Origin: Phytophthora sp. 'mugwort'
Lineage: Eukaryota > Oomycota > Peronosporomycetes > Peronosporales > Peronosporaceae
Assembly: GCA_033558025.1 (NCBI GenBank)
Contig: JAUCEF010000011.1
Location: 1,736,001 to 1,800,000, forward strand
Direction of reading: 5' to 3'
Length of the DNA: 64,000 bases
Every line of letters starts with the position of its first letter. Position 1 is the first letter of the stretch. Of this stretch, positions 25,705-34,164 are shown piece by piece. The position numbers and the translations under genes were made by a program. A model generated the notes under the pieces. The model had not been told where the DNA came from. It saw only the letters and a program-made list of their open reading frames with translations, and made no database searches.

Positions 25705-26187
25705 CTTTTGCAACCTGTTGCTCTCCCCGACCCTTCCTTAACTCTTTGCAGCAACGGATGCGCGGGCTACCTCATCACACCCTGCTAGTCTTCCCTGCTT
25801 ATCGGCCTGGTATGGTGCTCGATTTATCGGATCAAGTCGGTCCTTGTTGGCGTGGTTCGAGCCTCGGTCGGTCGCATTCTGACGCCGCTGTCAACGCTTA
25901 GCGCGGCTGTGTGGCGGTCCCAATAACACAACTTGGTCTCTGGAGCGTGGTGGACCGAGCTGCTGTATCCGAAAATACGGTTCGGCTTCAGAAGGGTGAA
26001 GTCACAACGGCGAAGCCTGGCGGCTCATTTGAATCGAGCTGACGGCGACTCGGAGGTTGACGTGTCAGAAGAGGTAGGCATGAGGGAAACGGAGGCGTGC
26101 ATGTGCCATGGCGATCGTGCGAAGCGTTGTAGTGGTCGTGTGTGGGTGTCACTTTTCGAGAAGTGTGGTGATGATTGATGTTTTGGC

Positions 26188-26191
26188 GCCT

Positions 26192-26249
<58 letters not shown>

Positions 26250-26260
26250 GGGTCGCGGCA
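26188..26260 (+). tRNA. tRNA-Phe (GAA), unit 48
   Basis: tRNA body unchanged; spacer mark agctcttttgcag with catttgaa. Confidence 0.95.
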
Positions 26261-26744
26261 CTTTTGCAACCTGTTGCTCTCCCCGACCCTTCCTTAGCTC
26301 TTTTGCAGCAACGGATGCGCGGGCTACCTCATCACACCCTGCTAGTCTTCCCTGCTTATCGGCCTGGTATGGTGCTCGATTTATCGGATCAAGTCGGTCC
26401 TTGTTGGCGTGGTTCGAGCCTCGGTCGGTCGCATTCTGACGCCGCTGTCAACGCTTAGCGCGGCTGTGTGGCGGTCCCAATAACACAACTTGGTCTCTGG
26501 AGCGTGGTGGACCGAGCTGCTGTATCCGAAAATACGGTTCGGCTTCAGAAGGGTGAAGTCACAACGGCGAAGCCTGGCGGCTCATTTGAATCGAGCTGAC
26601 GGCGACTCGGAGGTTGACGTGTCAGAAGAGGTAGGCATGAGGGAAACGGAGGCGTGCATGTGCCATGGCGATCGTGCGAAGCGTTGTAGTGGTCGTGTGT
26701 GGGTGTCACTTTTCGAGAAGTGTGGTGATGATTGATGTTTTGGC

Positions 26745-26748
26745 GCCT

Positions 26749-26806
<58 letters not shown>

Positions 26807-26817
26807 GGGTCGCGGCA
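26745..26817 (+). tRNA. tRNA-Phe (GAA), unit 49
   Basis: tRNA body unchanged; spacer marks atgctttgcg (as unit 33) plus aattac. Confidence 0.95.
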
Positions 26818-27300
26818 CTTTTGCAACCTGTTGCTCTCCCCGACCCTTCCTTAACTCTTTGCAGCAACGGATGCGCGGGCTACCTCATCACACCCTGCTA
26901 GTCTTCCCTGCTTATCGGCCTGGTATGGTGCTCGATTTATCGGATCAAGTCGGTCCTTGTTGGCGTGGTTCGAGCCTCGGTCGGTCGCATTCTGACGCCG
27001 CTGTCAATGCTTTGCGCGGCTGTGTGGCGGTCCCAATTACACAACTTGGTCTCTGGAGCGTGGTGGACCGAGCTGCTGTATCCGAAAATACGGTTCGGCT
27101 TCAGAAGGGTGAAGTCACAACGGCGAAGCCTGGCGGCTCGTTTGAATCGAGCTGACGGCGACTCGGAGGTTGACGTGTCAGAAGAGGTAGGCATGAGGGA
27201 AACGGAGGCGTGCATGTGCCATGGCGATCGTGCGAAGCGTTGTAGTGGTCGTGTGTGGGTGTCACTTTTCGAGAAGTGTGGTGATGATTGATGTTTTGGC

Positions 27301-27304
27301 GCCT

Positions 27305-27362
<58 letters not shown>

Positions 27363-27373
27363 GGGTCGCGGCA
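27301..27373 (+). tRNA. tRNA-Phe (GAA), unit 50
   Basis: tRNA body unchanged; spacer marks tttgtcgg, gcatgg, catttgaa. Confidence 0.95.
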
Positions 27374-27856
27374 CTTTTGCAACCTGTTGCTCTCCCCGAC
27401 CCTTCCTTAACTCTTTGCAGCAACGGATGCGCGGGCTACCTCATCACACCCTGCTAGTCTTCCCTGCTTATCGGCCTGGTATGGTGCTCGATTTGTCGGA
27501 TCAAGTCGGTCCTTGTTGGCGTGGTTCGAGCCTCGGTCGGTCGCATTCTGACGCCGCTGTCAACGCTTAGCGCGGCTGTGTGGCGGTCCCAATAACACAA
27601 CTTGGTCTCTGGAGCATGGTGGACCGAGCTGCTGTATCCGAAAATACGGTTCGGCTTCAGAAGGGTGAAGTCACAACGGCGAAGCCTGGCGGCTCATTTG
27701 AATCGAGCTGACGGCGACTCGGAGGTTGACGTGTCAGAAGAGGTAGGCATGAGGGAAACGGAGGCGTGCATGTGCCATGGCGATCGTGCGAAGCGTTGTA
27801 GTGGTCGTGTGTGGGTGTCACTTTTCGAGAAGTGTGGTGATGATTGATGTTTTGGC

Positions 27857-27860
27857 GCCT

Positions 27861-27918
<58 letters not shown>

Positions 27919-27929
27919 GGGTCGCGGCA
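27857..27929 (+). tRNA. tRNA-Phe (GAA), unit 51
   Basis: tRNA body unchanged; spacer as unit 42. Confidence 0.95.
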
Positions 27930-28412
27930 CTTTTGCAACCTGTTGCTCTCCCCGACCCTTCCTTAACTCTTTGCAGCAACGGATGCGCGGGCTACCTCAT
28001 CACACCCTGCTAGTCTTCCCTGCTTATCGGCCTGGTATGGTGCTCGATTTATCGGATCAAGTCGGTCCTTGTTGGCGTGGTTCGAGCCTCGGTCGGTCGC
28101 ATTCTGACGCCGCTGTCAACGCTTAGCGCGGCTGTGTGGCGGTCCCAATAACACAACTTGGTCTCTGGAGCGTGGTGGACCGAGCTGCTGTATCCGAAAA
28201 TACGGTTCGGCTTCAGAAGGGTGAAGTCACAACGGCGAAGCCTGGCGGCTCATTTGAATCGAGCTGACGGCGACTCGGAGGTTGACGTGTCAGAAGAGGT
28301 AGGCATGAGGGAAACGGAGGCGTGCATGTGCCATGGCGATCGTGCGAAGCGTTGTAGTGGTCGTGTGTGGGTGTCACTTTTCGAGAAGTGTGGTGATGAT
28401 TGATGTTTTGGC

Positions 28413-28416
28413 GCCT

Positions 28417-28474
<58 letters not shown>

Positions 28475-28485
28475 GGGTCGCGGCA
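28413..28485 (+). tRNA. tRNA-Phe (GAA), unit 52, last complete copy before the insertion
   Basis: tRNA body unchanged; spacer marks agctcttttgcag, tttgtcgg, ccaatgg and gtgtggatg (private). Its spacer runs to 28970, followed by the split tRNA. Confidence 0.95.
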
Positions 28486-28965
28486 CTTTTGCAACCTGTT
28501 GCTCTCCCCGACCCTTCCTTAGCTCTTTTGCAGCAACGGATGCGCGGGCTACCTCATCACACCCTGCTAGTCTTCCCTGCTTATCGGCCTGGTATGGTGC
28601 TCGATTTGTCGGATCAAGTCGGTCCTTGTTGGCGTGGTTCGAGCCTCGGTCGGTCGCATTCTGACGCCGCTGTCAACGCTTAGCGCGGCTGTGTGGCGGT
28701 CCCAATAACACAACTTGGTCTCTGGAGCGTGGTGGACCGAGCTGCTGTATCCGAAAATACGGTTCGGCTTCAGAAGGGTGAAGTCACAACGGCGAAGCCT
28801 GGCGGCTCATTTGAATCGAGCTGACGGCGACTCGGAGGTTGACGTGTCAGAAGAGGTAGGCATGAGGGAAACGGAGGCGTGCATGTGCCAATGGCGATCG
28901 TGCGAAGCGTTGTAGTGGTCGTGTGTGGATGTCACTTTTCGAGAAGTGTGGTGATGATTGATGTT

Positions 28966-28978
28966 TTGGCGCCTCGAT
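28966..28978 (+). repeat. Left 13-bp target-site duplication, with an 8-nt tRNA-Phe stub
   Basis: TTGGCGCCTCGAT here and at 36526-36538 flank the non-LTR element exactly. Bases 28971-28978 are tRNA-Phe positions 1-8; the next base belongs to the retrotransposon. The stub is what remains of the tRNA gene on this side of the insertion. Confidence 0.9.
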
Positions 28979-29931
28979 TAACAAAAAATACATTACACTT
29001 TAAGGCTAGTAAGCAACCGACTTAGCTACCCTACTTGCTATTTGGGATCGATTTGGGTCATGTGGACCCAAACATTGGGTACGAAGTATCCAATTGGTGT
29101 CCAGAAAAGGTCCATTTTCTCGAAAGCGGGTACCCTGAAGGACCCATTTTAGTGTCCAGGAGGAAACTGGTGGACGTCCGGAGACGTCTCTGGGCCGAGT
29201 TGGACATTTGCAGGACCTTTCCGATGGGGTCTATACAAAAACCAAGTATAACCCGATGAACCAGGTGGTGGTGAGCCACCTACTTCTAGTGAGCTCAGAT
29301 AGCTCAGCTGGTTAAGCATCCAGTGTCGGACGGAAGCGGCCAGGGTTCAATCCCCGGGCCGACCAGACCTTTCGGACGATGGTTGGAGTTTGGCCGCGAA
29401 GGTTGGGATATCTGGTCTTGTGACTGGACTGGTGGTCTTGGGGGCTACTGGGCGCCGTCTCATGGGCTGTAGGCCTGGAAGCACGGTTAGACCCGGTAGT
29501 TCTTGAGACCGCTTGACCGGGCACTTCAGTAGGAGAGATGCGGGTCGTGGTCTAGAGGGGCAAAGCCTCCCAGTCGTCGTCTCATGGGCTTGTAGGCCTG
29601 GTAGTACGCGCGGCTCGGGAGTGTGGCGCCGCTCTAGACCTCGATCCAAGGGGTAGTCTAGTGATGTCGTGCATGCCATAACACGCGTAAGCGTCTGTAG
29701 CGTGTCGCGTTCTTCGCCCGCCTGTCCGCTAACGTGGGGCCCCGCCTGGGTTCAAAAATCCACACCGCCTTCGGGTACAGCAGACATAAGGCAACGCCCG
29801 CTAAGCGATCGGCAAATGGAGCCGGGAACTTGGCGTATGGGCGCGAGAGTGGTGGAGACTGAAGCCAGTAATGGCCGAGCACGCCGGCGACGGATTGTAA
29901 GACATCAGGATGAAGCCTTGAGCTTGTGGCC
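28979..29931 (-). other. 3' region of the non-LTR retrotransposon, non-coding
   Basis: No convincing coding frame. On the + strand it contains a tRNA-like segment (29293-29365). It also holds two imperfect copies of a short GC-rich word (gtctcatgggct-tgtaggcctgg, with and without the extra t) near 29456 and 29578. The rest shows nothing recognisable. Confidence 0.6.
29293..29365 (+). other. tRNA-like sequence with Pol III A and B boxes, antisense to the retrotransposon
   Basis: TAGCTCAGCTGG at 29300-29311 fits the A box and GGTTCAATCCC at 29344-29354 fits the B box at normal tRNA spacing. The segment ends in GACCA. The T arm folds (GGG TTCAATC CCC, extended by further pairs). The 5' GCTCAGA and 3' GCCGACC acceptor strands do not pair and the anticodon arm is weak, so it is not a working tRNA. 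It could be a tRNA pseudogene, a tRNA-derived SINE head or part of the element itself. It lies about 320 bp from the element's 3' end. Confidence 0.6.
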
Positions 29932-32658
29932 TTACCTTCGGGCCACAGGCGTCTCTTCCCGGCTACGGTTCAACATGGCCGCGGGAAAGGAGCCCCGCTG
30001 ACGGGTTTCCACCCCGCGATCGCTTGGATCTGCAGTCGTGAAGGGCGCCAACGCTCCGGACGTCTCTTCCCTGTCGTGGTTCAACATGTCCGCGAGGAAG
30101 GAGTCCCACTGACGGGCTTCCGCCTCGTGGTCGCTTGGGCCATTGGCGTCGAAGGGTGCCGACACAGGCAGTCCTCGCAATATGGTGTGTAGTTGCCTAC
30201 TCACCTGCGAGGACTGTCTTATTACTTGCGCCTGGGTTGCCTGCCATAAGGCAGCAACATGAAGGTCAATCAGGGCGTGCACCCGAGCCTTGACGCCGAT
30301 GAGACTTGGTTCATACTCGTGGAAGCGGATGTCATTGCGGTGCGTCCATAGGCAGCGAAGTACCACAACTCTCACTATGTGGAAGACCGCAAAGAGGCTG
30401 TAGCCAAAGTCCTTTTTGGCTCGGGGTGTAGGCATGATGTCCGCGAAGTAGACCACAGTCGCCCACTCAATGGGAGACTCAAACCACTGTTGGAACACCT
30501 CAAGCCATTCCGCCCATACGGTTGCCGCAAAGTCACAATACCAAAAGAGATGGGAGACGGTTTCAATGACTCCACACCCATGATGGCAACGAGTCATAGC
30601 GCCTTGCACGTGCTGCAGCCTAAAGCCCACCCAAAATGCGTTGTGCTGAAGTCTGTACAGCAAGTCCGCGTTCACTGGTAGTACGTGCTTGTTCATCTTT
30701 AGGTCCCTGCCCCATACATTTCCGGGAGGCGCTCGTTCAAGGCCAAGTGCAGTCGTTGGCAGGCCGGGTACCTTGTACTGAACCAGGAGCTTGCGTATTA
30801 ACGACACCGTGAGATCAGCGATTTCATAGCCACTGAAGCTCCAAGTATGGAGTGCGCAGCCGTAGTGTGGCTTGGGGCGGGGTCCAATGGGCTTGTTGGC
30901 CAACGGTCGTAACTGCGAGTCAATCTTAGTTAAGAAAGATCCGCAGAAGCTCACGCTGTTAGCACGCCTAGGCTGGCCATGCTCACGGATGACTTGGGAT
31001 AGCTTGGCGGCTTGAGGCGGGTATCCACTAAGCTCAAACAAGTCAGATATCCGATAAACCTTTAAGCGAATGAGGTCTTGGACAATTCCCAGGTTTGCGG
31101 CTCGCAGGGTCTTGGGCGTCTTGGTTGCAGTCGTGATATCCACATTGTCCAGCAGCGGCATTGTCAACTTGTCAAACTTGGTCATGTTGCGAGTGATCTT
31201 GGGGCGCAGTTTGGTGTTCCAAAGGAAGAGAACATGGTGCCAATACAAACCAATACAAACCAAAGGTCTCCATCGTCTTAGCCGTTGAGACACCACATGA
31301 TGAGGGCTGTTCCAGACCGGCGCGTACAGGATGTCAAAGTCGCGTTCCCAAGGTTTCATCACGGAGTCAAACAGCGCAATGACTGGGGCGGCCCGTGAGG
31401 GTACATCATTCGGTGACTGGCGTACGGCCATGAGCAGCTTGCAGAGCATGTGTAGTTGGAGTCCCTCGATCATCGTTGTCACAGGCGTTAAACCGAGGCC
31501 TCCCATGTGCATGGGCAACGTCCACCAAGCTCGGGGCACGATGTTCGAAGTAGAAGACTGGGTCATGAACCGTACTATCATGTCCTGGACTTGGTCTTGG
31601 AAACCAGTTTCAGGTATGTAGCAGACACTGGCCGTGTACCAGAGAACAGGCAAGATGATCTGTTGTAGGATAACCACTTGTCCTCGCAGAGTGCGTGCCC
31701 GGTACTTCCACAGTGAACACCTTGTCTGCATGTCCGCCAATATGTGCTGTAGCCGTGCCGCGTCTGTGAGCTTGGGACCGTAGTATATACCAAGCAGTTT
31801 GGCCGAGTCGTTGTTCCCAACAACCTTTAGTCCCAATTGCTGTAGTTCCTCACGGATGCTGTCGGTTTCACTGTTCCAGGGGTGGAACGGCAGCACCACG
31901 GTCTTGTTCTTGTTCAGCTCCATGCCCGATGCCTCACAGAAGAGATCCACCAAGTTCAGTAGACGCTGAGTATCCCGCAGGTCCCTCAGTAGTCCAGTGC
32001 AGTCATCAGCAAAGCTGATAACTGTATGGACTACCGAAGAGTCTCCACACCGAAGTCCAGCATCCTTCATCTTGGCGCGAATCAAGTTCAGCAAAGGTTC
32101 CGCGTAAAGCACGAACAGACCCGGGGAGAGAGGGTCTCCTTGCCGCACGCCTCTCCCTAATTCAAAGGGTGAAAGTGGGCTACCGTTGAATAGTAGCGCC
32201 ACCAAAGTCCCAGGAAACATCACGCGTACCCAGCGACGAAACACTTCGCCGAGGCGGAAGTGCTCGAGGATCATGTCAAGGGCATCCCACACCACGCTGT
32301 CGAAGGCCTTGGCAAAGTCAATCAAGATAGCACCAGCCACCGCGTCATCGTCTTCATACACTTTCATGAGTGCTTGAAGTCGCAGGTGAGCATGACGAAT
32401 ATCGCACCCAGGCACGAAGCCATACTGGTCAGAGAGTAGGAGACTGTCTAACACAGTTCCCAGACGGTATGCCAGTATCTTGGGGCCCAGCTTGGCATCG
32501 ACGTTGAGGAGAGTAATGGGTCTGTAGTTTCCAGGCTCTTTACGGTCTCCCTTCTTGTATAGCAAGCAGACTTGGCCGCGACGCTGGAACTTGGACATCC
32601 TGCCTTTCTCCAGTTGAGCTGCGTAGACAATCTCCAGGATACGGCTCAAAAGTGGCAC
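29932..32658 (-). CDS. Non-LTR reverse transcriptase and C-terminal zinc-binding region (ORF2, second part)
   Basis: 908 codons homologous to L1-type reverse transcriptase. The motifs appear in order: NYRPITLLNVDAK, GFVPGCDIRHA, DFAKAFDSV, VRQGDPLSP, and the catalytic box as FADD in place of YADD. A downstream region has the RVT-associated zinc motif (CHHGCGVIETVSHLFWYCD). The tail contains two copies of a 37-residue segment (111-bp tandem duplication, about 29940-30165). The first codon here is GTG and is not a true start. The frame continues from the upstream endonuclease frame across a one-base deletion near 32650. Predicted to copy element RNA at a nicked target. Confidence 0.9.
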   Translation of the reverse strand: MPLLSRILEIVYAAQLEKGRMSKFQRRGQVCLLYKKGDRKEPGNYRPITLLNVDAKLGPKILAYRLGTVLDSLLLSDQYGFVPGCDIRHAHLRLQALMKVYEDDDAVAGAILIDFAKAFDSVVWDALDMILEHFRLGEVFRRWVRVMFPGTLVALLFNGSPLSPFELGRGVRQGDPLSPGLFVLYAEPLLNLIRAKMKDAGLRCGDSSVVHTVISFADDCTGLLRDLRDTQRLLNLVDLFCEASGMELNKNKTVVLPFHPWNSETDSIREELQQLGLKVVGNNDSAKLLGIYYGPKLTDAARLQHILADMQTRCSLWKYRARTLRGQVVILQQIILPVLWYTASVCYIPETGFQDQVQDMIVRFMTQSSTSNIVPRAWWTLPMHMGGLGLTPVTTMIEGLQLHMLCKLLMAVRQSPNDVPSRAAPVIALFDSVMKPWERDFDILYAPVWNSPHHVVSQRLRRWRPLVCIGLYWHHVLFLWNTKLRPKITRNMTKFDKLTMPLLDNVDITTATKTPKTLRAANLGIVQDLIRLKVYRISDLFELSGYPPQAAKLSQVIREHGQPRRANSVSFCGSFLTKIDSQLRPLANKPIGPRPKPHYGCALHTWSFSGYEIADLTVSLIRKLLVQYKVPGLPTTALGLERAPPGNVWGRDLKMNKHVLPVNADLLYRLQHNAFWVGFRLQHVQGAMTRCHHGCGVIETVSHLFWYCDFAATVWAEWLEVFQQWFESPIEWATVVYFADIMPTPRAKKDFGYSLFAVFHIVRVVVLRCLWTHRNDIRFHEYEPSLIGVKARVHALIDLHVAALWQATQAQVIRQSSQVSRQLHTILRGLPVSAPFDANGPSDHEAEARQWDSFLADMLNHDREETSGALAPFTTADPSDRGVETRQRGSFPAAMLNRSREETPVARR

Positions 32659-34121
32659 ATAGTTAGGTAGTAGGCCACGGGTAACCCATCGGGTCCTGGT
32701 GCCTTCCCCGACGACATATGCTTGATAGCCCAGTAGAAGTCATTTGCTGTAAGTGGACTGTCAAGATAGGCAGCTCGCTTCGGCGTCAGATGCTTAGTCG
32801 TGTGTTCAAGGATCTGGGCCAGCTTGATGCGATCCCATTTCGGCTTGTCATGATGGAACTCTCTTGAAGGTGAACGATAGATCCCGGACCAAAACTGGTT
32901 GAACTCCTGGCACATGACTTCCAACTCCTCCGGCGAATTGACAGGAATCGGAGTGTTGTGCAGGATCTGAGGCGGTCGGAAGAAGTACTTGGTACCTCGT
33001 TCAGAATCATGGAGGTCGGAGGCAAACTTCTTCTTCGAAGCGTAGAACTTTTTCACCTTCATCTTGACCTCCAGTAGTGCCCTCTTTTCAGTCAGCCGCC
33101 GGCGTTGATCATCGGTAGGCTCCGTCGCTTGGCGGTGCTGCAGATCATTGATTTCCAGGTGCAGTTCCTCAAGTTCGCGCTGGCGAGCATTCTTCCGGAA
33201 TTCAAATAACTCGTGCAGGAAGATGTTGTCGCGACGCTTGTGCTCGTCGAGTAGGCAGCCCGGGTTGTACTGGGAGTCCGTTGGTGCATGGAGCATGTCT
33301 GCCAACTTGATCAGCGATTCTTGGAGATACTGCTGCGCTTCAGGAAGCTGGATGATCCATTCTGGGCAGCGCCAGGGGGGTCTCTTAGCCGGCCGAAAGA
33401 CAGCAGATCCGAGTCGAAAGTCGATGCCGCAGTGGTCACCCATATTGGAGCGATTGCGAAAGTCGTGCAGAATGCCCTGCATGGCCGAGTGGAAGAGCTG
33501 GGAGCTTAGCATCACGTAGTCTAACCTTGAGCTGGAGTTGGGGCTGGTGAACTCGACGAGCGTCGGATGTTCCAGGCGCCATGCATCCACAACGTTGATA
33601 GCTTGCATCCAATCCAGCAGCTCGGTTCGTCCCCGCGACCGATTTCGGTCGGTGTGGTTGGCTTGGTCCAGTTGGCTTGACATCACCGTGTTGAAGTCGC
33701 CCATGACAATATGCAGCACATCATCGTCGAAGTCTCTTGGAAGGTTCTTAAAGAAAGCTGGCCGCTTCTGCCCTTTAACAGGGGCATACACCACATGAAT
33801 GTACGTCTCTTTCAAGTCCAGAGTGCCGCGTAGTAGTAAGTACCGATCCATCATATCAGCCGAGCTAACATGACGGAGGGTAACGTCTTGGATATCTTGA
33901 ACAGGGCATGTCGGCGTGAATAGTAAGCCCACACCAGCGTGCCCTGTGTATGTAGTCATATGTTCTTGCGACCAAAAGCTGGAATTAAACCGCGAGGTTT
34001 GCCTCCAGATCTGTTTCAAGCGCTGGTAGTTGAAGGGCCCGGTGAAGCACGTCTCCTGAAGACCGATCATGTGAAAGGTCTTAGAGAAGTACTGCAGCGA
34101 GCTCCTTGAGGTCCGGTTCAT
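32646..34121 (-). CDS. APE-type endonuclease and start of reverse transcriptase (ORF2, first part)
   Basis: The apurinic-endonuclease-like fold is recognisable from IGLQET (metal-binding Glu), HVVYAPV, MGDFN, SRLDYVMLS and GDHCGIDF. The end reads SGKAPGPDGLPVAYY, the entry to the reverse transcriptase, and then stops because one base is missing relative to the continuing frame. The first ATG is at 34121. However the family-conserved N-terminal SLNANG-type strand is encoded in the same frame just upstream of it, so translation probably begins without ATG or by frameshift from ORF1. It makes the target-site nick for integration. Confidence 0.88.
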   Translation of the reverse strand: MNRTSRSSLQYFSKTFHMIGLQETCFTGPFNYQRLKQIWRQTSRFNSSFWSQEHMTTYTGHAGVGLLFTPTCPVQDIQDVTLRHVSSADMMDRYLLLRGTLDLKETYIHVVYAPVKGQKRPAFFKNLPRDFDDDVLHIVMGDFNTVMSSQLDQANHTDRNRSRGRTELLDWMQAINVVDAWRLEHPTLVEFTSPNSSSRLDYVMLSSQLFHSAMQGILHDFRNRSNMGDHCGIDFRLGSAVFRPAKRPPWRCPEWIIQLPEAQQYLQESLIKLADMLHAPTDSQYNPGCLLDEHKRRDNIFLHELFEFRKNARQRELEELHLEINDLQHRQATEPTDDQRRRLTEKRALLEVKMKVKKFYASKKKFASDLHDSERGTKYFFRPPQILHNTPIPVNSPEELEVMCQEFNQFWSGIYRSPSREFHHDKPKWDRIKLAQILEHTTKHLTPKRAAYLDSPLTANDFYWAIKHMSSGKAPGPDGLPVAYYLTMCHF

Positions 34122-34164
34122 GCCGTTAGCGTTCAGCGAGAACCCTCTCAGGGCCCAATTCCCA

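Larger units (their letters stand above)
1..28978 (+). repeat. Tandem array of 555-557 bp units, each with one tRNA-Phe gene
   Basis: The window opens inside a unit and the same unit recurs head to tail until 28978, giving 52 complete tRNA genes plus an 8-nt stub at 28971-28978. Unit length is 556 bp. It becomes 557 bp with one extra T after the tRNA or an extra A in the later spacer, and 555 bp in the unit starting at 7269. Units differ at only a few sites, so the array is either young or homogenised. The spacer of about 483 bp has no convincing gene; its open frames persist only because the DNA is repeated. TTTT lies 2-5 nt beyond the tRNA 3' end, as expected for a Pol III terminator. Another TTTT lies just upstream of each tRNA. 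The array continues beyond the left edge. Confidence 0.97.

Noticed and set aside
50..28915. Many identical open frames of 64-161 codons in the array, both strands
   Set aside because: They cross tRNA genes and spacers, mostly start at non-ATG codons, and persist only because the unit is repeated. The antisense frame with PGSNQGPSDLQSDA is the reverse reading of tRNA-Phe, a well-known spurious protein.
1..28978. CRISPR-like or satellite interpretation of the array
   Set aside because: The repeated unit is 556 bp with a tRNA gene and no short repeat/unique spacer pattern, so it is a tandem gene array.
29293..29365. A second functional tRNA gene
   Set aside because: The acceptor strands do not pair and the anticodon arm is weak despite good A and B boxes.
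29669..30192. + strand frames over the end of the retrotransposon
   Set aside because: They are shadows of the reverse transcriptase frame on the other strand.
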